A stretch of DNA of 7,835 bases from Bacteroidales bacterium (GTDB taxonomy: Bacteria; Bacteroidota; Bacteroidia; Bacteroidales; NBLH01): the NCBI GenBank assembly GCA_029210905.1, contig JARGGF010000167.1:1-7835 (forward strand), in the 5' to 3' direction. Shown here one piece after another: positions 1 through 7,001 of this stretch; the stretch's first letter is position 1, and each line of letters opens with the position of its first letter. Below the pieces are notes generated by a model that was not told the origin of the DNA, did no database searches, and saw only the letters and a program-made list of their open reading frames with translations. The position numbers were made by a program, and so were the translations under genes.

Positions 1-1071
1 ATTCAAATTAGCTTTGCTTTTTTTCTTCAAATCTAATAAACCTAATCCTCTTTTACGATCCTTTAAATTAAAATCTTGAAGAATTTCATTATATTCTTTC
101 ACAAGATCGCTGTTTTCCAGCTTATTGGTATATTCAATGTTATCGCGTAATTTTTCTATTTTTTCATTTAATATGTAATTACCCGAAATTAATATGTAAT
201 TTTCATCAGTTTCAGTTATTAAAAAAATCCCAGGTTTCCAGTCTAATTCATGCGAAAAATTGTCCGCATGTTTTGAAATGTTCTGAAGCATTTCAACCAT
301 TAAGTTGTATATTTTTACAGTAATGGTTGATTCGTGCAACTGAGATTCAACAATAGACAGTAAATTTAATAAAGAATTTTGATTAAATGCTCCTTTAAAG
401 AAAATTATTACATTATCCTGTACCAGAATGTCATGTAATTCTTTGATATTTTCAATTGAATATTTGTAATCGGCCACGTTTTCAGGCAAATCCATATTTT
501 GCATAGGTATTTCTGTATTCAGGTAAAAATACGAATGCTTTTCATCTATTTCTTTAAAATCATATTCCAGCTTATTACCAGATCTTTTGGCCATTTCAAT
601 AAGGCCGATTCCTGCATTGCCTTCTTCTGCATGATCACCAGCTTTTCGGGTCGATCTGGAATACATCCTTAAATCATCATGTCCCATATCATTTATGGTA
701 TCTATCTTTTGTTTTAAAGTGGAAATATCTTCCACTTCAATCAAATTACCAGTAGTGATATAATATCTGAAGTTTCGCCGATGAATAGCAAACAGACTGT
801 ATTTGTCAGGCGATTTGTGAAATGATTCGCTATGATGACGAGCAATATTTTGTAAACTCTCACCCATAATATAATATATTTTTGCCTTAATTTTTGTTGT
901 ATCCGATGCTCTATCAAGGGTTGTTGCACCTAAATCAAGTATTCCAGCTACAATTTCAGGTGTAAAATCACCCCTAAAAACGTACTCAATATCCTCCTGC
1001 AGCAGTTCCGAAAGTGTTAGTTTTTTTTCTAGGTTTTTATGCAACCTTATCTGATCTCCCTGGATAAACAT
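1..1071 (-). CDS. Tandem SiaB-like (DUF6272-type) ATPase/kinase protein, C-terminus beyond left edge
   Basis: The frame is open from the ATG at 1069-1071 to base 1, giving 357 residues with no stop, so the gene is partial. Two homologous halves are visible. The first is at about residues 31-190 and starts FRGDF. It has an N-box-like ESLQNIARHH (71-80), a TTGN turn (106-109) and the glycine-rich GNAGIGL (151-157). The second is from about residue 225 and starts FKGAF. It has EMLQNISKHA (260-269), ISGN (295-298) and RGLGLL (341-346). This E-x-x-x-N-x-x-x-H plus GxGL pattern is that of GHKL/histidine-kinase-type ATPases. The overall sequence resembles SiaB, which in Pseudomonas is the kinase that phosphorylates SiaC and is opposed by the PP2C phosphatase SiaA. 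Single-domain SiaB-like proteins are about 180 residues, so two copies in one chain is unusual. No signal peptide or membrane segment is seen, so it is probably cytoplasmic. Substrate and partner are unknown; a SiaC- or SiaA-like gene might lie past the left edge. The family call is from memory of the motifs. Confidence 0.72.
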   Translation of the reverse strand, partial: MFIQGDQIRLHKNLEKKLTLSELLQEDIEYVFRGDFTPEIVAGILDLGATTLDRASDTTKIKAKIYYIMGESLQNIARHHSESFHKSPDKYSLFAIHRRNFRYYITTGNLIEVEDISTLKQKIDTINDMGHDDLRMYSRSTRKAGDHAEEGNAGIGLIEMAKRSGNKLEYDFKEIDEKHSYFYLNTEIPMQNMDLPENVADYKYSIENIKELHDILVQDNVIIFFKGAFNQNSLLNLLSIVESQLHESTITVKIYNLMVEMLQNISKHADNFSHELDWKPGIFLITETDENYILISGNYILNEKIEKLRDNIEYTNKLENSDLVKEYNEILQDFNLKDRKRGLGLLDLKKKSKANLN

Positions 1072-1101
1072 TTATTTGTAAATTGCTTTATCTATAGACA
1101 A

Positions 1102-1173
1102 AACGTAAAAAACTATTTATTTATTATTTTATTTAAACTAAATTTAAATTAACTAATAAATAGTTTACACGTT
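1102..1173. repeat. Long imperfect inverted repeat in the promoter region of the SiaB-like gene
   Basis: A perfect 12-base inverted repeat, AAACTATTTATT at 1110-1121 and AATAAATAGTTT at 1155-1166, is extended after a short mismatch by AACGT/ACGTT at its outer ends (1102-1106 and 1169-1173). A second, inner repeat, ATTTAAA (1131-1137) and TTTAAAT (1143-1149), sits inside the 33-base centre. The left arm overlaps a near-consensus minus-strand -7 element, TACGTTTTG at 1107-1099, which has one T more than TAnnTTTG. That element would start a transcript about 20 bases before the ATG at 1071. The structure could be an operator or a cruciform. AT-richness raises the chance of coincidence. Confidence 0.45.
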
Positions 1174-1220
1174 AGGCTTTTTCCATCAACTATTCTAAAA
1201 GAGTGATTAAACTGTAAATT

Positions 1221-1260
1221 TATTTTATAAACCTAGTTTCACAAAATTTATTTAACTAGG
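1221..1260 (-). terminator. Probable intrinsic terminator of ygiQ
   Basis: Reading the minus strand, CCTAGTT (1260-1254) pairs perfectly with AACTAGG (1238-1232) across a 15-base loop. It is followed by the U-rich tail TTTATAAAATA. The hairpin lies about 50 bases after the ygiQ stop codon. The stem is only 7 base pairs and the tail is interrupted, so this is a moderate call. The plus-strand side has no T-tract. Confidence 0.45.
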
Positions 1261-1308
1261 ATTATCTCCTCTATTATTTAATTTTGTTTAAGTACAGAAT
1301 ATATATTT

Positions 1309-3147
1309 CTACCCGTTATTTTTAATGTGTTTTCTAAATAATTTTGGTATCAAATCTTTTCGGCCAATGCTTGAAAGCTTCTGTTCAATTAGTTTTCGGT
1401 TTTCCCGCTTGTACCAGAAAAAGAACATTCTTTGGCTTAATTTGCTGTTTTTTTCCTTGGCTGTGTAAAGTTTTTCCATTGTATATGGATGATAACCAGA
1501 ATAATATACAACAGTTGCTACGGTCATAGGAGTAGGAGTGAAATCTTGTACCTGTTCCAGTTTAAAGTCCAGTTCTTTGGTTTGTATTGCTAACTCGGCC
1601 ATGTTTTCTGCCTTGCTACCTGGGTGGCTCGAAATAAAATATGGGATCAATTGTTGATTCATCTTTTCTTTTTTATTGACTTGATCAAAAAAAGTATTAA
1701 ATTTCTTAAACAGTTCAAATGATGGCTTGCGCATCTGCTTTAATACTTCGTTTGAAGTATGTTCGGGAGCTACTTTTAATCGACCTGAAACATGGTTTTT
1801 AATGAGATTTTCCGCATACCTCTTTTTATCATCTTTTATCTGTTCGTCCTTGTTAAAAAACAAATCGTAACGAATACCACTGCCTACAAATACCTTTTTT
1901 ATTCCTTCAATTTTTGATGCTTCCTGGTATAAATTTGTCAATGGATCATGATCGGTATTTAAATTTTTACAGATTTTAGGGAAAATACACGAAGGTCTTT
2001 GGCATTTTTCACACGCTTTAAGATCAATTCCTTTTAATTTGTACATATTGGCCGATGGACCACCCAAATCTGATATATAGCCCTTAAAATCAGGCATTTG
2101 AGTTATTTTTTTTAACTCTTCCAATACCGATTTTTGAGAGCGGCTTTGTATAAATTTTCCTTGATGAGCCGATATGGTGCAAAAGCTGCAACCTCCAAAA
2201 CAACCCCGGTGTATATTCACCGAAAATTTAATCATTTCATAGGCTGGAATCGGGCCCCTTTTTAAATATTTTGGATGTGGAACACGAGTATAGTGTAAAT
2301 CAAAAATTTTATCAATTTCTTCTTCACTCGATGGCTGATAGGGTGGGTTGACTACTATCGTTTTACCAGCTGCCTTCTGAACAAGAATTTGGGCTTGCAT
2401 TTTATTAGATTCAAGCTCAATATGTTTAAAATTAGCAGCATATTTTTTTTTGTCTTTCAGGCATTCTTCATGTGAATAAAGCTTCACAAAATCTTTATTT
2501 TCAGTAGAATAATTAAAATCATTATCAATAAAAGCAGTTTGTGGAACCTCCTTTATCTCCTTGATGGTTTTTCCACTAAGTAATTCGTTGGTGATATCAG
2601 TAATTGCTTTTTCACCCATCCCGTAAACCAGGAGATCTGCCTGACTTTCAATTAATATTCCTGGTTTTAATTGATCCGACCAATAATCGTAATGAGTTAA
2701 TCTGCGTAAGGATGCTTCTACGCCTCCCAAAATTAAAGGAATTTCGGGATAGATACTCTTAATTATCTTAGAATATACAGTGGCAGCATAATCAGGTCGA
2801 AAACCACTTTCTCCTCCGGCAGTGTAGGCGTCATTTGATCTTAGGCGTTTATTGGCTGTGTAGTGGTTTACCATGGAATCCATATTTCCTGCGCTTACAC
2901 CAAAAAACAGGCGTGGCGCCCCCAGCTTTTTAAAATCGCGCAAATCATCCTGCCAATTTGGTTGCGGAAGTACAGCAACTTTTAATCCCATATCTTCTAA
3001 AACCCTTCCAATCAATGCAATTCCAAAAGATGGATGATCTACATAGGCATCACCTGAAACCAGGATAACATCTAATTGCTCCCAGCCCCTTTGCTGAACT
3101 TCTTTAAGGGTAGTAGGCAAGTGTCTATATTTATAATTTGTTGTCAT
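1309..3147 (-). CDS. ygiQ: YgiQ family radical SAM protein (UPF0313)
   Basis: This 612-residue protein has the layout of the YgiQ family. An N-terminal Rossmann-like region at about 23-145 contains GDAYVDHPSFG (32-42) and GGVEASLRR (141-149). It is followed by a radical SAM core with CFGGCSFC (Cys316, Cys320, Cys323), which would bind the catalytic [4Fe-4S] cluster and S-adenosylmethionine. A further group of cysteines (379, 382, 387, 393) lies in the core and could hold another metal or stabilise the fold. VAPEHTS (459-465) and a basic C-terminus (about 575-612) follow. Family members are cytosolic and their reaction is not established to my knowledge. It is shorter than the E. coli protein (about 740 residues), the difference being mainly at the ends. 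It ends with TAG. It lies 113 bases downstream of yjbQ on the same strand, so co-transcription is possible. The ATG at 3147 follows an A-rich leader with no Shine-Dalgarno, which is normal for Bacteroidota. Confidence 0.93.
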   Translation of the reverse strand: MTTNYKYRHLPTTLKEVQQRGWEQLDVILVSGDAYVDHPSFGIALIGRVLEDMGLKVAVLPQPNWQDDLRDFKKLGAPRLFFGVSAGNMDSMVNHYTANKRLRSNDAYTAGGESGFRPDYAATVYSKIIKSIYPEIPLILGGVEASLRRLTHYDYWSDQLKPGILIESQADLLVYGMGEKAITDITNELLSGKTIKEIKEVPQTAFIDNDFNYSTENKDFVKLYSHEECLKDKKKYAANFKHIELESNKMQAQILVQKAAGKTIVVNPPYQPSSEEEIDKIFDLHYTRVPHPKYLKRGPIPAYEMIKFSVNIHRGCFGGCSFCTISAHQGKFIQSRSQKSVLEELKKITQMPDFKGYISDLGGPSANMYKLKGIDLKACEKCQRPSCIFPKICKNLNTDHDPLTNLYQEASKIEGIKKVFVGSGIRYDLFFNKDEQIKDDKKRYAENLIKNHVSGRLKVAPEHTSNEVLKQMRKPSFELFKKFNTFFDQVNKKEKMNQQLIPYFISSHPGSKAENMAELAIQTKELDFKLEQVQDFTPTPMTVATVVYYSGYHPYTMEKLYTAKEKNSKLSQRMFFFWYKRENRKLIEQKLSSIGRKDLIPKLFRKHIKNNG

Positions 3148-3175
3148 TTTTTTATATTAAAAATTTCAGGTTTTT

Positions 3176-3187
3176 TTTGTTAACAAA
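3176..3187. promoter_or_regulatory. Perfect 12-base palindrome upstream of ygiQ
   Basis: TTTGTTAACAAA is a perfect palindrome about 30 bases before the ygiQ start codon, in the 113-base gap between yjbQ and ygiQ. It has operator-like symmetry and position, but no family of regulator can be assigned. A palindrome built mostly of A and T can arise by chance. Confidence 0.25.
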
Positions 3188-3260
3188 TATCCATACAACA
3201 AGGTTTATTTATATGAAATTATTTTGAAATGCCATCATGCTATATGGAAAGTTAATAAGC

Positions 3261-3671
3261 TTATTCATAAATAGTTGCAACTATTTTTCTGCTTCCTCCA
3301 TGGTTTCGGAATTCGCAAAGATAAATACCTTGCCAGGTGCCCAGATTTAATCGGTGGTTACTAATAGGTATTGTTACCGAAGAACCTATGATAGAAGCTT
3401 TTATATGGGCCGGCATATCATCGCCTCCTTCAAGAGTATGCGTATAAAATGATTGATTCTCGGGGATTAGTTTATTCAAAATAGACTCAAAATCAATACG
3501 AACTGAAGGATCAGCATTTTCATTAATTGTTAAACCTGCTGAACTATGTTTAATGAACACATTCAATAGACCTGTTTTTGGTAAATTTCCTAATTCTTTT
3601 TCTATTAAATTTGTAACCAAATGATAGCCTCTTTTTAAAGCAGGCAATTGAAATTCAACTTGTCTTAGCAT
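3261..3671 (-). CDS. yjbQ: YjbQ family protein (UPF0047, annotated as secondary thiamine-phosphate synthase)
   Basis: This 136-residue protein matches the YjbQ/UPF0047 family over its full usual length. Signatures are KHSSAGLTINENADP (41-55), EGGDDMPAHIK (81-91), a GTWQGIYLCEFRNHGG stretch (111-126) and a short C-terminal strand ending in YE. Conserved His42, His78, His89 and His124 with the acidic residues around 51-54 and 81-85 form the polar, probably ligand- or metal-binding, face of this trimeric fold. Some family members show weak thiamine-phosphate synthase activity when overproduced, hence the common name. The physiological role is not settled. It is soluble, with no signal peptide. 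The gene is divergent from the SanA-like gene across a 136-base gap and precedes ygiQ on the same strand. The gap contains TATTTTG and TACTTTG near-matches to the Bacteroidota -7 element, one base short of consensus, so I do not call promoters there. Confidence 0.92.
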   Translation of the reverse strand: MLRQVEFQLPALKRGYHLVTNLIEKELGNLPKTGLLNVFIKHSSAGLTINENADPSVRIDFESILNKLIPENQSFYTHTLEGGDDMPAHIKASIIGSSVTIPISNHRLNLGTWQGIYLCEFRNHGGSRKIVATIYE

Positions 3672-3807
3672 TTTTTATGTTAATTTTAGGGAATCTTTTG
3701 CAAAATAAGTATAATTTTCGGACTCTTTTTTCGATTATTTAGATGGTCAATATACTTTGACAGCAATTTCAGGAAAAATGGTTAATACTATTATTTTAAA
3801 TTAATAC

Positions 3808-4392
3808 ATGGCAAATAATAAACGGAAGCTTATTAAAGTTTTCAAATTATTAATTATTACCTTTTTATCCCGGGTACTCATTCACTTACTCATTATTTCT
3901 ATTGATGGTTTAAATGACCATATTCAAAAGTCGGATGTAGCAATTGTTTTTGGAAGCAAAGTTAATTATAATGGACAGGTTTCAGACCGTTTAAAAGCAA
4001 GATTGGATGTTGCGGTTAATTTGTATGAAAATAAAAAGGTTGACTTTATTTTAGTATCAGGCGGAATAGGAAAGGAAGGATTTGATGAGGCGGCTGTTAT
4101 GAAAGATTATTTGTTAGCTCATAATATTGAAGATAGTTTAATTATTGTTGATAATCAGGGCTATACAACTTATCAAACTGCTACTAATTTTATAGCAATT
4201 AACAAGAATTATCATTTTACCTCTGCTGTTTTGGTTTCTCAATTTTTTCATTTGAGTCGTTGTAAATTAATTTTCAGGCAATTAGGGATCAAAAAACCAG
4301 GTTCTGCACATGCCCGTTTTTTCGAATGGCGCGATTTTTATTCCTTATTGAGAGAATTTCCGGCTTTTTATTTTTATTTGCTAACATATTAA
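3808..4392 (+). CDS. SanA/YdcF-like DUF218 membrane-anchored protein
   Basis: This 194-residue protein has a basic N-terminus (KRKLIK) followed by one hydrophobic segment at about 11-32, predicted as a membrane anchor. A DUF218 domain fills the rest. Visible family motifs are DVAIVFGSKV (43-52), the LVSGG turn (82-86), the helix EAAVMKDYLL (94-103), QGYTTYQTATN (117-127) and VSQFFHLSR (143-151). The C-terminal REFPA (182-186) in the segment before the end resembles SanA, the E. coli envelope protein linked to vancomycin exclusion at high temperature, more than YdcF. The family acts at the cell envelope and no reaction is established. The short C-terminus is hydrophobic (186-193). It is a lone gene, divergent from yjbQ and convergent with iorB, so it is probably monocistronic. 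The ATG at 3808 is the first in frame and positions the anchor correctly. No good plus-strand terminator follows it. Confidence 0.82.
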   Translation: MANNKRKLIKVFKLLIITFLSRVLIHLLIISIDGLNDHIQKSDVAIVFGSKVNYNGQVSDRLKARLDVAVNLYENKKVDFILVSGGIGKEGFDEAAVMKDYLLAHNIEDSLIIVDNQGYTTYQTATNFIAINKNYHFTSAVLVSQFFHLSRCKLIFRQLGIKKPGSAHARFFEWRDFYSLLREFPAFYFYLLTY

Positions 4393-4419
4393 ATTTTTAT
4401 TTTTAGGCTAATTGCATAG

Positions 4420-4462
4420 AAAAAGCCTCAATTTACAGTCCGTGTAGAACAAAAATTGAGGC
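4420..4462 (-). terminator. Intrinsic terminator of the iorAB operon
   Basis: On the minus strand a perfect 10-base-pair stem (GCCTCAATTT at 4462-4453 with AAATTGAGGC at 4434-4425), with an 18-base loop, is followed directly by TTTTT (4424-4420). It begins 38 bases after the iorB stop. On the plus strand the stem is followed by CAACAACAAA, so it should not terminate the convergent SanA-like gene efficiently. Confidence 0.68.
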
Positions 4463-4499
4463 CAACAACAAAGTACTAGCGTTTAGGTTAATAAATGGA

Positions 4500-5084
4500 C
4501 TAGTTCCTGTTCATTTCAGTAAATTGTTTACCGATTTGAAGTGCTTTTAAATTTAAATTTACAATATCTTCACCTTTTCTTTCGAAAATTGACCTGATTC
4601 CATCTTCTAATTTATCATATGAAATGTTTAGAAATGGCGAGGCTGCACCAAGTACAATTATATTCGATGAACGTGGCGATTTTATTTCTTTTGCCATGGC
4701 ATCGGCATCAAGTGCAATATAATTACCCATGGCTTTAATTCTTTCCATAATCATCTCTAAATCAGGATAGTTAGGAATATTAATAAAAGGAGTAGTATTA
4801 GTTACAAGCCATCCGTTTTTTGACAAAAAAGGGATATACCGCAAACTTTCCATGGGTTCTACTGAGATAATTACATCAGCCATTCCTTCTGGTATCAGAT
4901 CCGATGCTATCGGTTTTTCCGAAATCCGAAGATGAGACTGAACAGCTCCTCCTCGCTGGCTCATTCCATGAACTTCCGATTGTTTTAAATACAAATTATT
5001 ATGTAAGGCAGCCATACCTACTGTTGCCCCAATGGTTACTATTCCTTGTCCTCCAACACCTGCTAATATGATATCTGTTTTCAT
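4500..5084 (-). CDS. iorB: Indolepyruvate:ferredoxin oxidoreductase subunit beta
   Basis: This 194-residue protein is the small subunit of the 2-oxoacid:ferredoxin oxidoreductase that converts aryl pyruvates (from Trp, Phe and Tyr transamination) plus CoA to aryl-acetyl-CoA, CO2 and reduced ferredoxin; the reaction is reversible in some anaerobes. The gamma-domain type fold (POR_gamma) is shown by GVGGQG (9-14) at the N-terminus, the strongly conserved QSEVHGMSQRGGAV (35-48) and a late LGAASPFL (145-152). Length is normal for the family. It has no cysteine cluster, so it carries no Fe-S centre. It is cytoplasmic and expected to pair with IorA, whose gene ends 48 bases upstream on the same strand. 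The gap contains no obvious promoter, so one transcript is likely. The ATG at 5084 places the GVGGQG motif at the usual distance from the start. It ends with TAG, ahead of the terminator at 4420-4462. Confidence 0.93.
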   Translation of the reverse strand: MKTDIILAGVGGQGIVTIGATVGMAALHNNLYLKQSEVHGMSQRGGAVQSHLRISEKPIASDLIPEGMADVIISVEPMESLRYIPFLSKNGWLVTNTTPFINIPNYPDLEMIMERIKAMGNYIALDADAMAKEIKSPRSSNIIVLGAASPFLNISYDKLEDGIRSIFERKGEDIVNLNLKALQIGKQFTEMNRN

Positions 5085-5132
5085 TTTTCTAAAATTTTTA
5101 TTATTAAAAAATAATCAAGTAGCTGGTTGCTA

Positions 5133-6746
5133 TTATTTTAAATCAAGTTCTCTTAATTTTTCAACCAATTCCTTATTTTTAACAGTTTGTATACATTGCC
5201 GGCGTGGAATAATTACTGAAACACCAGGATATTTCATTTCTTCTTTCATGGTTTGAACCATTAAATCATGATTTTTCTTGGTTGGGTTCAGTACAATAAT
5301 ATGATCTGGTTCCACGCCAATGCCTTTGCAGATATCCTCTATGTGACCAAGTGCCTGGGAATCTTGTTGTCCGGTCATTGCTGTGGTAAAATTGTCAGAT
5401 ATAATTACCGTAATGTTTGTGTTTTCGTTAACCGCATCCAATAAGCCTGTCATCCCTGAATGGGTAAAAGTAGAATCGCCAATTACTGCAACAGCTGGTT
5501 GCAGGCCTGCATCGGCAGCACCCTTTGCCATAGTAATAGAAGCACCCATATCCACGCAACTATTTATTGCAGTATAAGGCTCTAATGCACCCAGGGTGTA
5601 ACAACCAATATCTGAGAATACATGTCCTTTGCCTGCCTCTGCAAGCGCTTCATTTAGAGCTTTATAAGCATCAATATGCCCACAACCGGTGCACATGGCT
5701 GGTGGCCTGTTATTAATAAAATCAGGTACTTTTAAGCCTTCTTCCTTTTGGAATCCTAATGCTTTACCTACAATAGTTGGATTGAGCTCACCATCTCTTG
5801 GAAGCGTTCCATCAAGTCTGCCTTTAACTTTTACTTTTTCAAGATAACCTTTGAGCATTTCTTCTACAAGTGGATATCCTTCTTCCAAAACCAGTACCTC
5901 TTCACATTCGGTAAATAATTTTTCAATGTGTTTTCTGGGAAGTGGATATTGCCCTATCTTAAGAACAGGATATGGAATTTCTTGCTCCAAATAATTCTCA
6001 TTCAAATAATTAAGAGAAATTCCACAGGCAATAATTCCAAGGCTTTTATCCTTTGCTTCAATATATTGATTGAACTTTGAATTTTCGGAATCCTGTTCAA
6101 AGCCTAACTGACTGTTCAGCAATCCACGATATCTTACTTTTGCAATTGAAGGAAGCAAAACAAACTGACGCATGTCAGACGGGAGCTTTAAATCATTTTG
6201 TGCAAGTTCTTTTAATCGCTGAACGCCTGATCTTGAATGAGATAGCCGCGTGGTTATTCTCATCATAACCGGCACTTTAAATTTTTCCGATAGTTCAAAC
6301 CCAAAATAAGCCATATCATAAGCCTCCTGCTGATTAGAGGGTTCAAGTACCGGAATCATGGCAAATTTTGCATAAAACCTGGAATCCTGCTCATTTTGAG
6401 ATGAATGCATGGAAGGATCGTCGGCAACTGTCACTATTAAGCCGCCATTAACTCCGGTAATTGCTGAATTAATAAAGGCATCGGCAGCTACATTAAGTCC
6501 AACATGTTTCATACAAACCATGGCTCTTTTCCCTGCATAAGACATACCAAGGGCGGCTTCCATTGCTGTTTTTTCATTGGATGACCACTGGCTATGAATC
6601 TTTTTCTCTCTTGCTGCTTTATTTTTTTGAATGTATTCTGTTATTTCAGTTGATGGTGTTCCGGGATATGCATATACCCCGGATAAACCTGCATCAATTG
6701 CGCCCTGAGCTATTGATTCGGCACCGAGTAATAATAACTTTTGCAT
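5133..6746 (-). CDS. iorA: Indolepyruvate:ferredoxin oxidoreductase subunit alpha, without the C-terminal ferredoxin domain
   Basis: This 537-residue protein is the large, thiamine-pyrophosphate-binding subunit that oxidatively decarboxylates aryl pyruvates together with IorB. The N-terminal pyrimidine-binding domain has AYPGTPSTEI (26-35), Glu58 within SSNEKTAMEAALG, and KHVGLN (80-85). A middle domain spans about 230-310. The C-terminal TPP domain begins at RPPAMCTGCGH (347-357, Cys352 and Cys355). It carries the TPP/Mg motif GDS (423-425) with DNF (451-453) about 27 residues later, followed by MTGQQ. The chain ends soon after, at LRELDLK. Archaeal IorA proteins continue with a ferredoxin-like module holding two [4Fe-4S] clusters, and no such cysteine pattern is present here. 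The shortened form fits what I recall of Bacteroidota IorA (about 530 residues), so it is probably a lineage trait and not a truncation, but it leaves the electron-transfer path undefined. The start at 6746 gives the usual LLLGAE opening. It is transcribed from far upstream (see 7002-7032). Confidence 0.93.
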   Translation of the reverse strand: MQKLLLLGAESIAQGAIDAGLSGVYAYPGTPSTEITEYIQKNKAAREKKIHSQWSSNEKTAMEAALGMSYAGKRAMVCMKHVGLNVAADAFINSAITGVNGGLIVTVADDPSMHSSQNEQDSRFYAKFAMIPVLEPSNQQEAYDMAYFGFELSEKFKVPVMMRITTRLSHSRSGVQRLKELAQNDLKLPSDMRQFVLLPSIAKVRYRGLLNSQLGFEQDSENSKFNQYIEAKDKSLGIIACGISLNYLNENYLEQEIPYPVLKIGQYPLPRKHIEKLFTECEEVLVLEEGYPLVEEMLKGYLEKVKVKGRLDGTLPRDGELNPTIVGKALGFQKEEGLKVPDFINNRPPAMCTGCGHIDAYKALNEALAEAGKGHVFSDIGCYTLGALEPYTAINSCVDMGASITMAKGAADAGLQPAVAVIGDSTFTHSGMTGLLDAVNENTNITVIISDNFTTAMTGQQDSQALGHIEDICKGIGVEPDHIIVLNPTKKNHDLMVQTMKEEMKYPGVSVIIPRRQCIQTVKNKELVEKLRELDLK

Positions 6747-6775
6747 ATGTATTTTTTTTTAAATGAATAATATGG

Positions 6776-6790
6776 TTGAAATTTTTTCAA
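6776..6790 (-). other. Short A/T hairpin upstream of iorA
   Basis: TTGAAA (6776-6781) and TTTCAA (6785-6790) are perfect inverted arms separated by TTT, about 30 bases before the iorA start codon. The RNA hairpin would be weak. It lies in the otherwise A/U-rich 5' leader and could affect translation initiation, or be coincidental. Confidence 0.2.
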
Positions 6791-6862
6791 TATTCAGAAA
6801 ATTAACATTACATCCTGGTTTTGAAAAAATTGTCTTGAAAATGACACCTTGAATGGTGTTGA

Positions 6863-6911
6863 GGGTTTTGCAGGAATTATTAAACCCACTGTAATTATAG
6901 CTGGGGTTTAA
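6863..6911 (-). promoter_or_regulatory. Candidate attenuator-like alternative pairing in the ior leader RNA
   Basis: Three segments of the minus-strand leader can pair in two exclusive ways. Segment 1, UUAAACCC (6911-6904), lies inside codons 25-27 of the 29-codon leader frame. Segment 2, GGGUUUAA (6887-6880), lies just after its stop codon. Segment 3, AAACCC (6868-6863), lies further downstream. Pairing 1:2 is 8 perfect base pairs around the stop codon. Pairing 2:3 is 6 base pairs with a 13-base loop. A ribosome at the leader stop would mask segment 1 and favour 2:3. Further downstream are a small hairpin (ACACC 6859-6855 with GGUGU 6848-6844) and a U6 run (6829-6824). I see no strong intrinsic terminator, so the control mechanism is open. 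Confidence 0.4.
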
Positions 6912-6984
6912 GTCTAAGGTTGTCTCTTCGCTTGATTAAAGCAAAAAGCAAACGTGCCAATATTTGATTCTTAAAAAGTTCCAT
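6895..6984 (-). CDS. Candidate 29-residue leader peptide upstream of iorA
   Basis: An ATG at 6984 opens a 29-codon frame ending in TAA at 6897-6895, 148 bases before the iorA start. It begins about 12-15 bases after the predicted start of the ior transcript, as expected for a leader frame. The peptide starts MELFKNQILARLLFALIK and continues RRDNLRLKPQL. It is rich in leucine (8) and basic residues (4 Arg, 3 Lys), has two Phe, and has no Trp or Tyr. It is therefore not a classical Trp-rich attenuator peptide, although IOR acts on aryl pyruvates. Its last codons overlap the first arm of a hairpin spanning its own stop codon. It could instead be a small cationic amphipathic protein, or a chance frame. 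I do not recognise a named family. Confidence 0.42.
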   Translation of the reverse strand: MELFKNQILARLLFALIKRRDNLRLKPQL

Positions 6985-7001
6985 GTTTCAAATATTTTAA
7001 A

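Noticed and set aside
741..929. A 62-codon minus-strand frame inside the SiaB-like gene
   Set aside because: It overlaps the SiaB-like coding frame, which has clear paired domain motifs. It is a shifted-frame shadow.
1344..1529. A 61-codon plus-strand frame antisense to the 3' end of ygiQ
   Set aside because: It is antisense to conserved coding sequence and has no recognisable product.
3254..3265. The palindrome AATAAGCTTATT at the yjbQ stop codon
   Set aside because: It has no loop or T-tract, so it cannot be a terminator, and its overlap with the stop codon and high AT content make it probably accidental.
4405..4428. A second hairpin (AGGCT/AGCCT) that might terminate the SanA-like gene
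   Set aside because: It has only 5 base pairs, lacks a plus-strand T-tract after it, and shares bases with the stronger iorAB terminator.
5032..5256. A 74-codon plus-strand frame across the iorA-iorB junction
   Set aside because: It is antisense to the well-supported ends of iorA and iorB and resembles no family. The other frames antisense to iorA (5383-5577, 6077-6268, 6563-6766) were rejected for the same reason.
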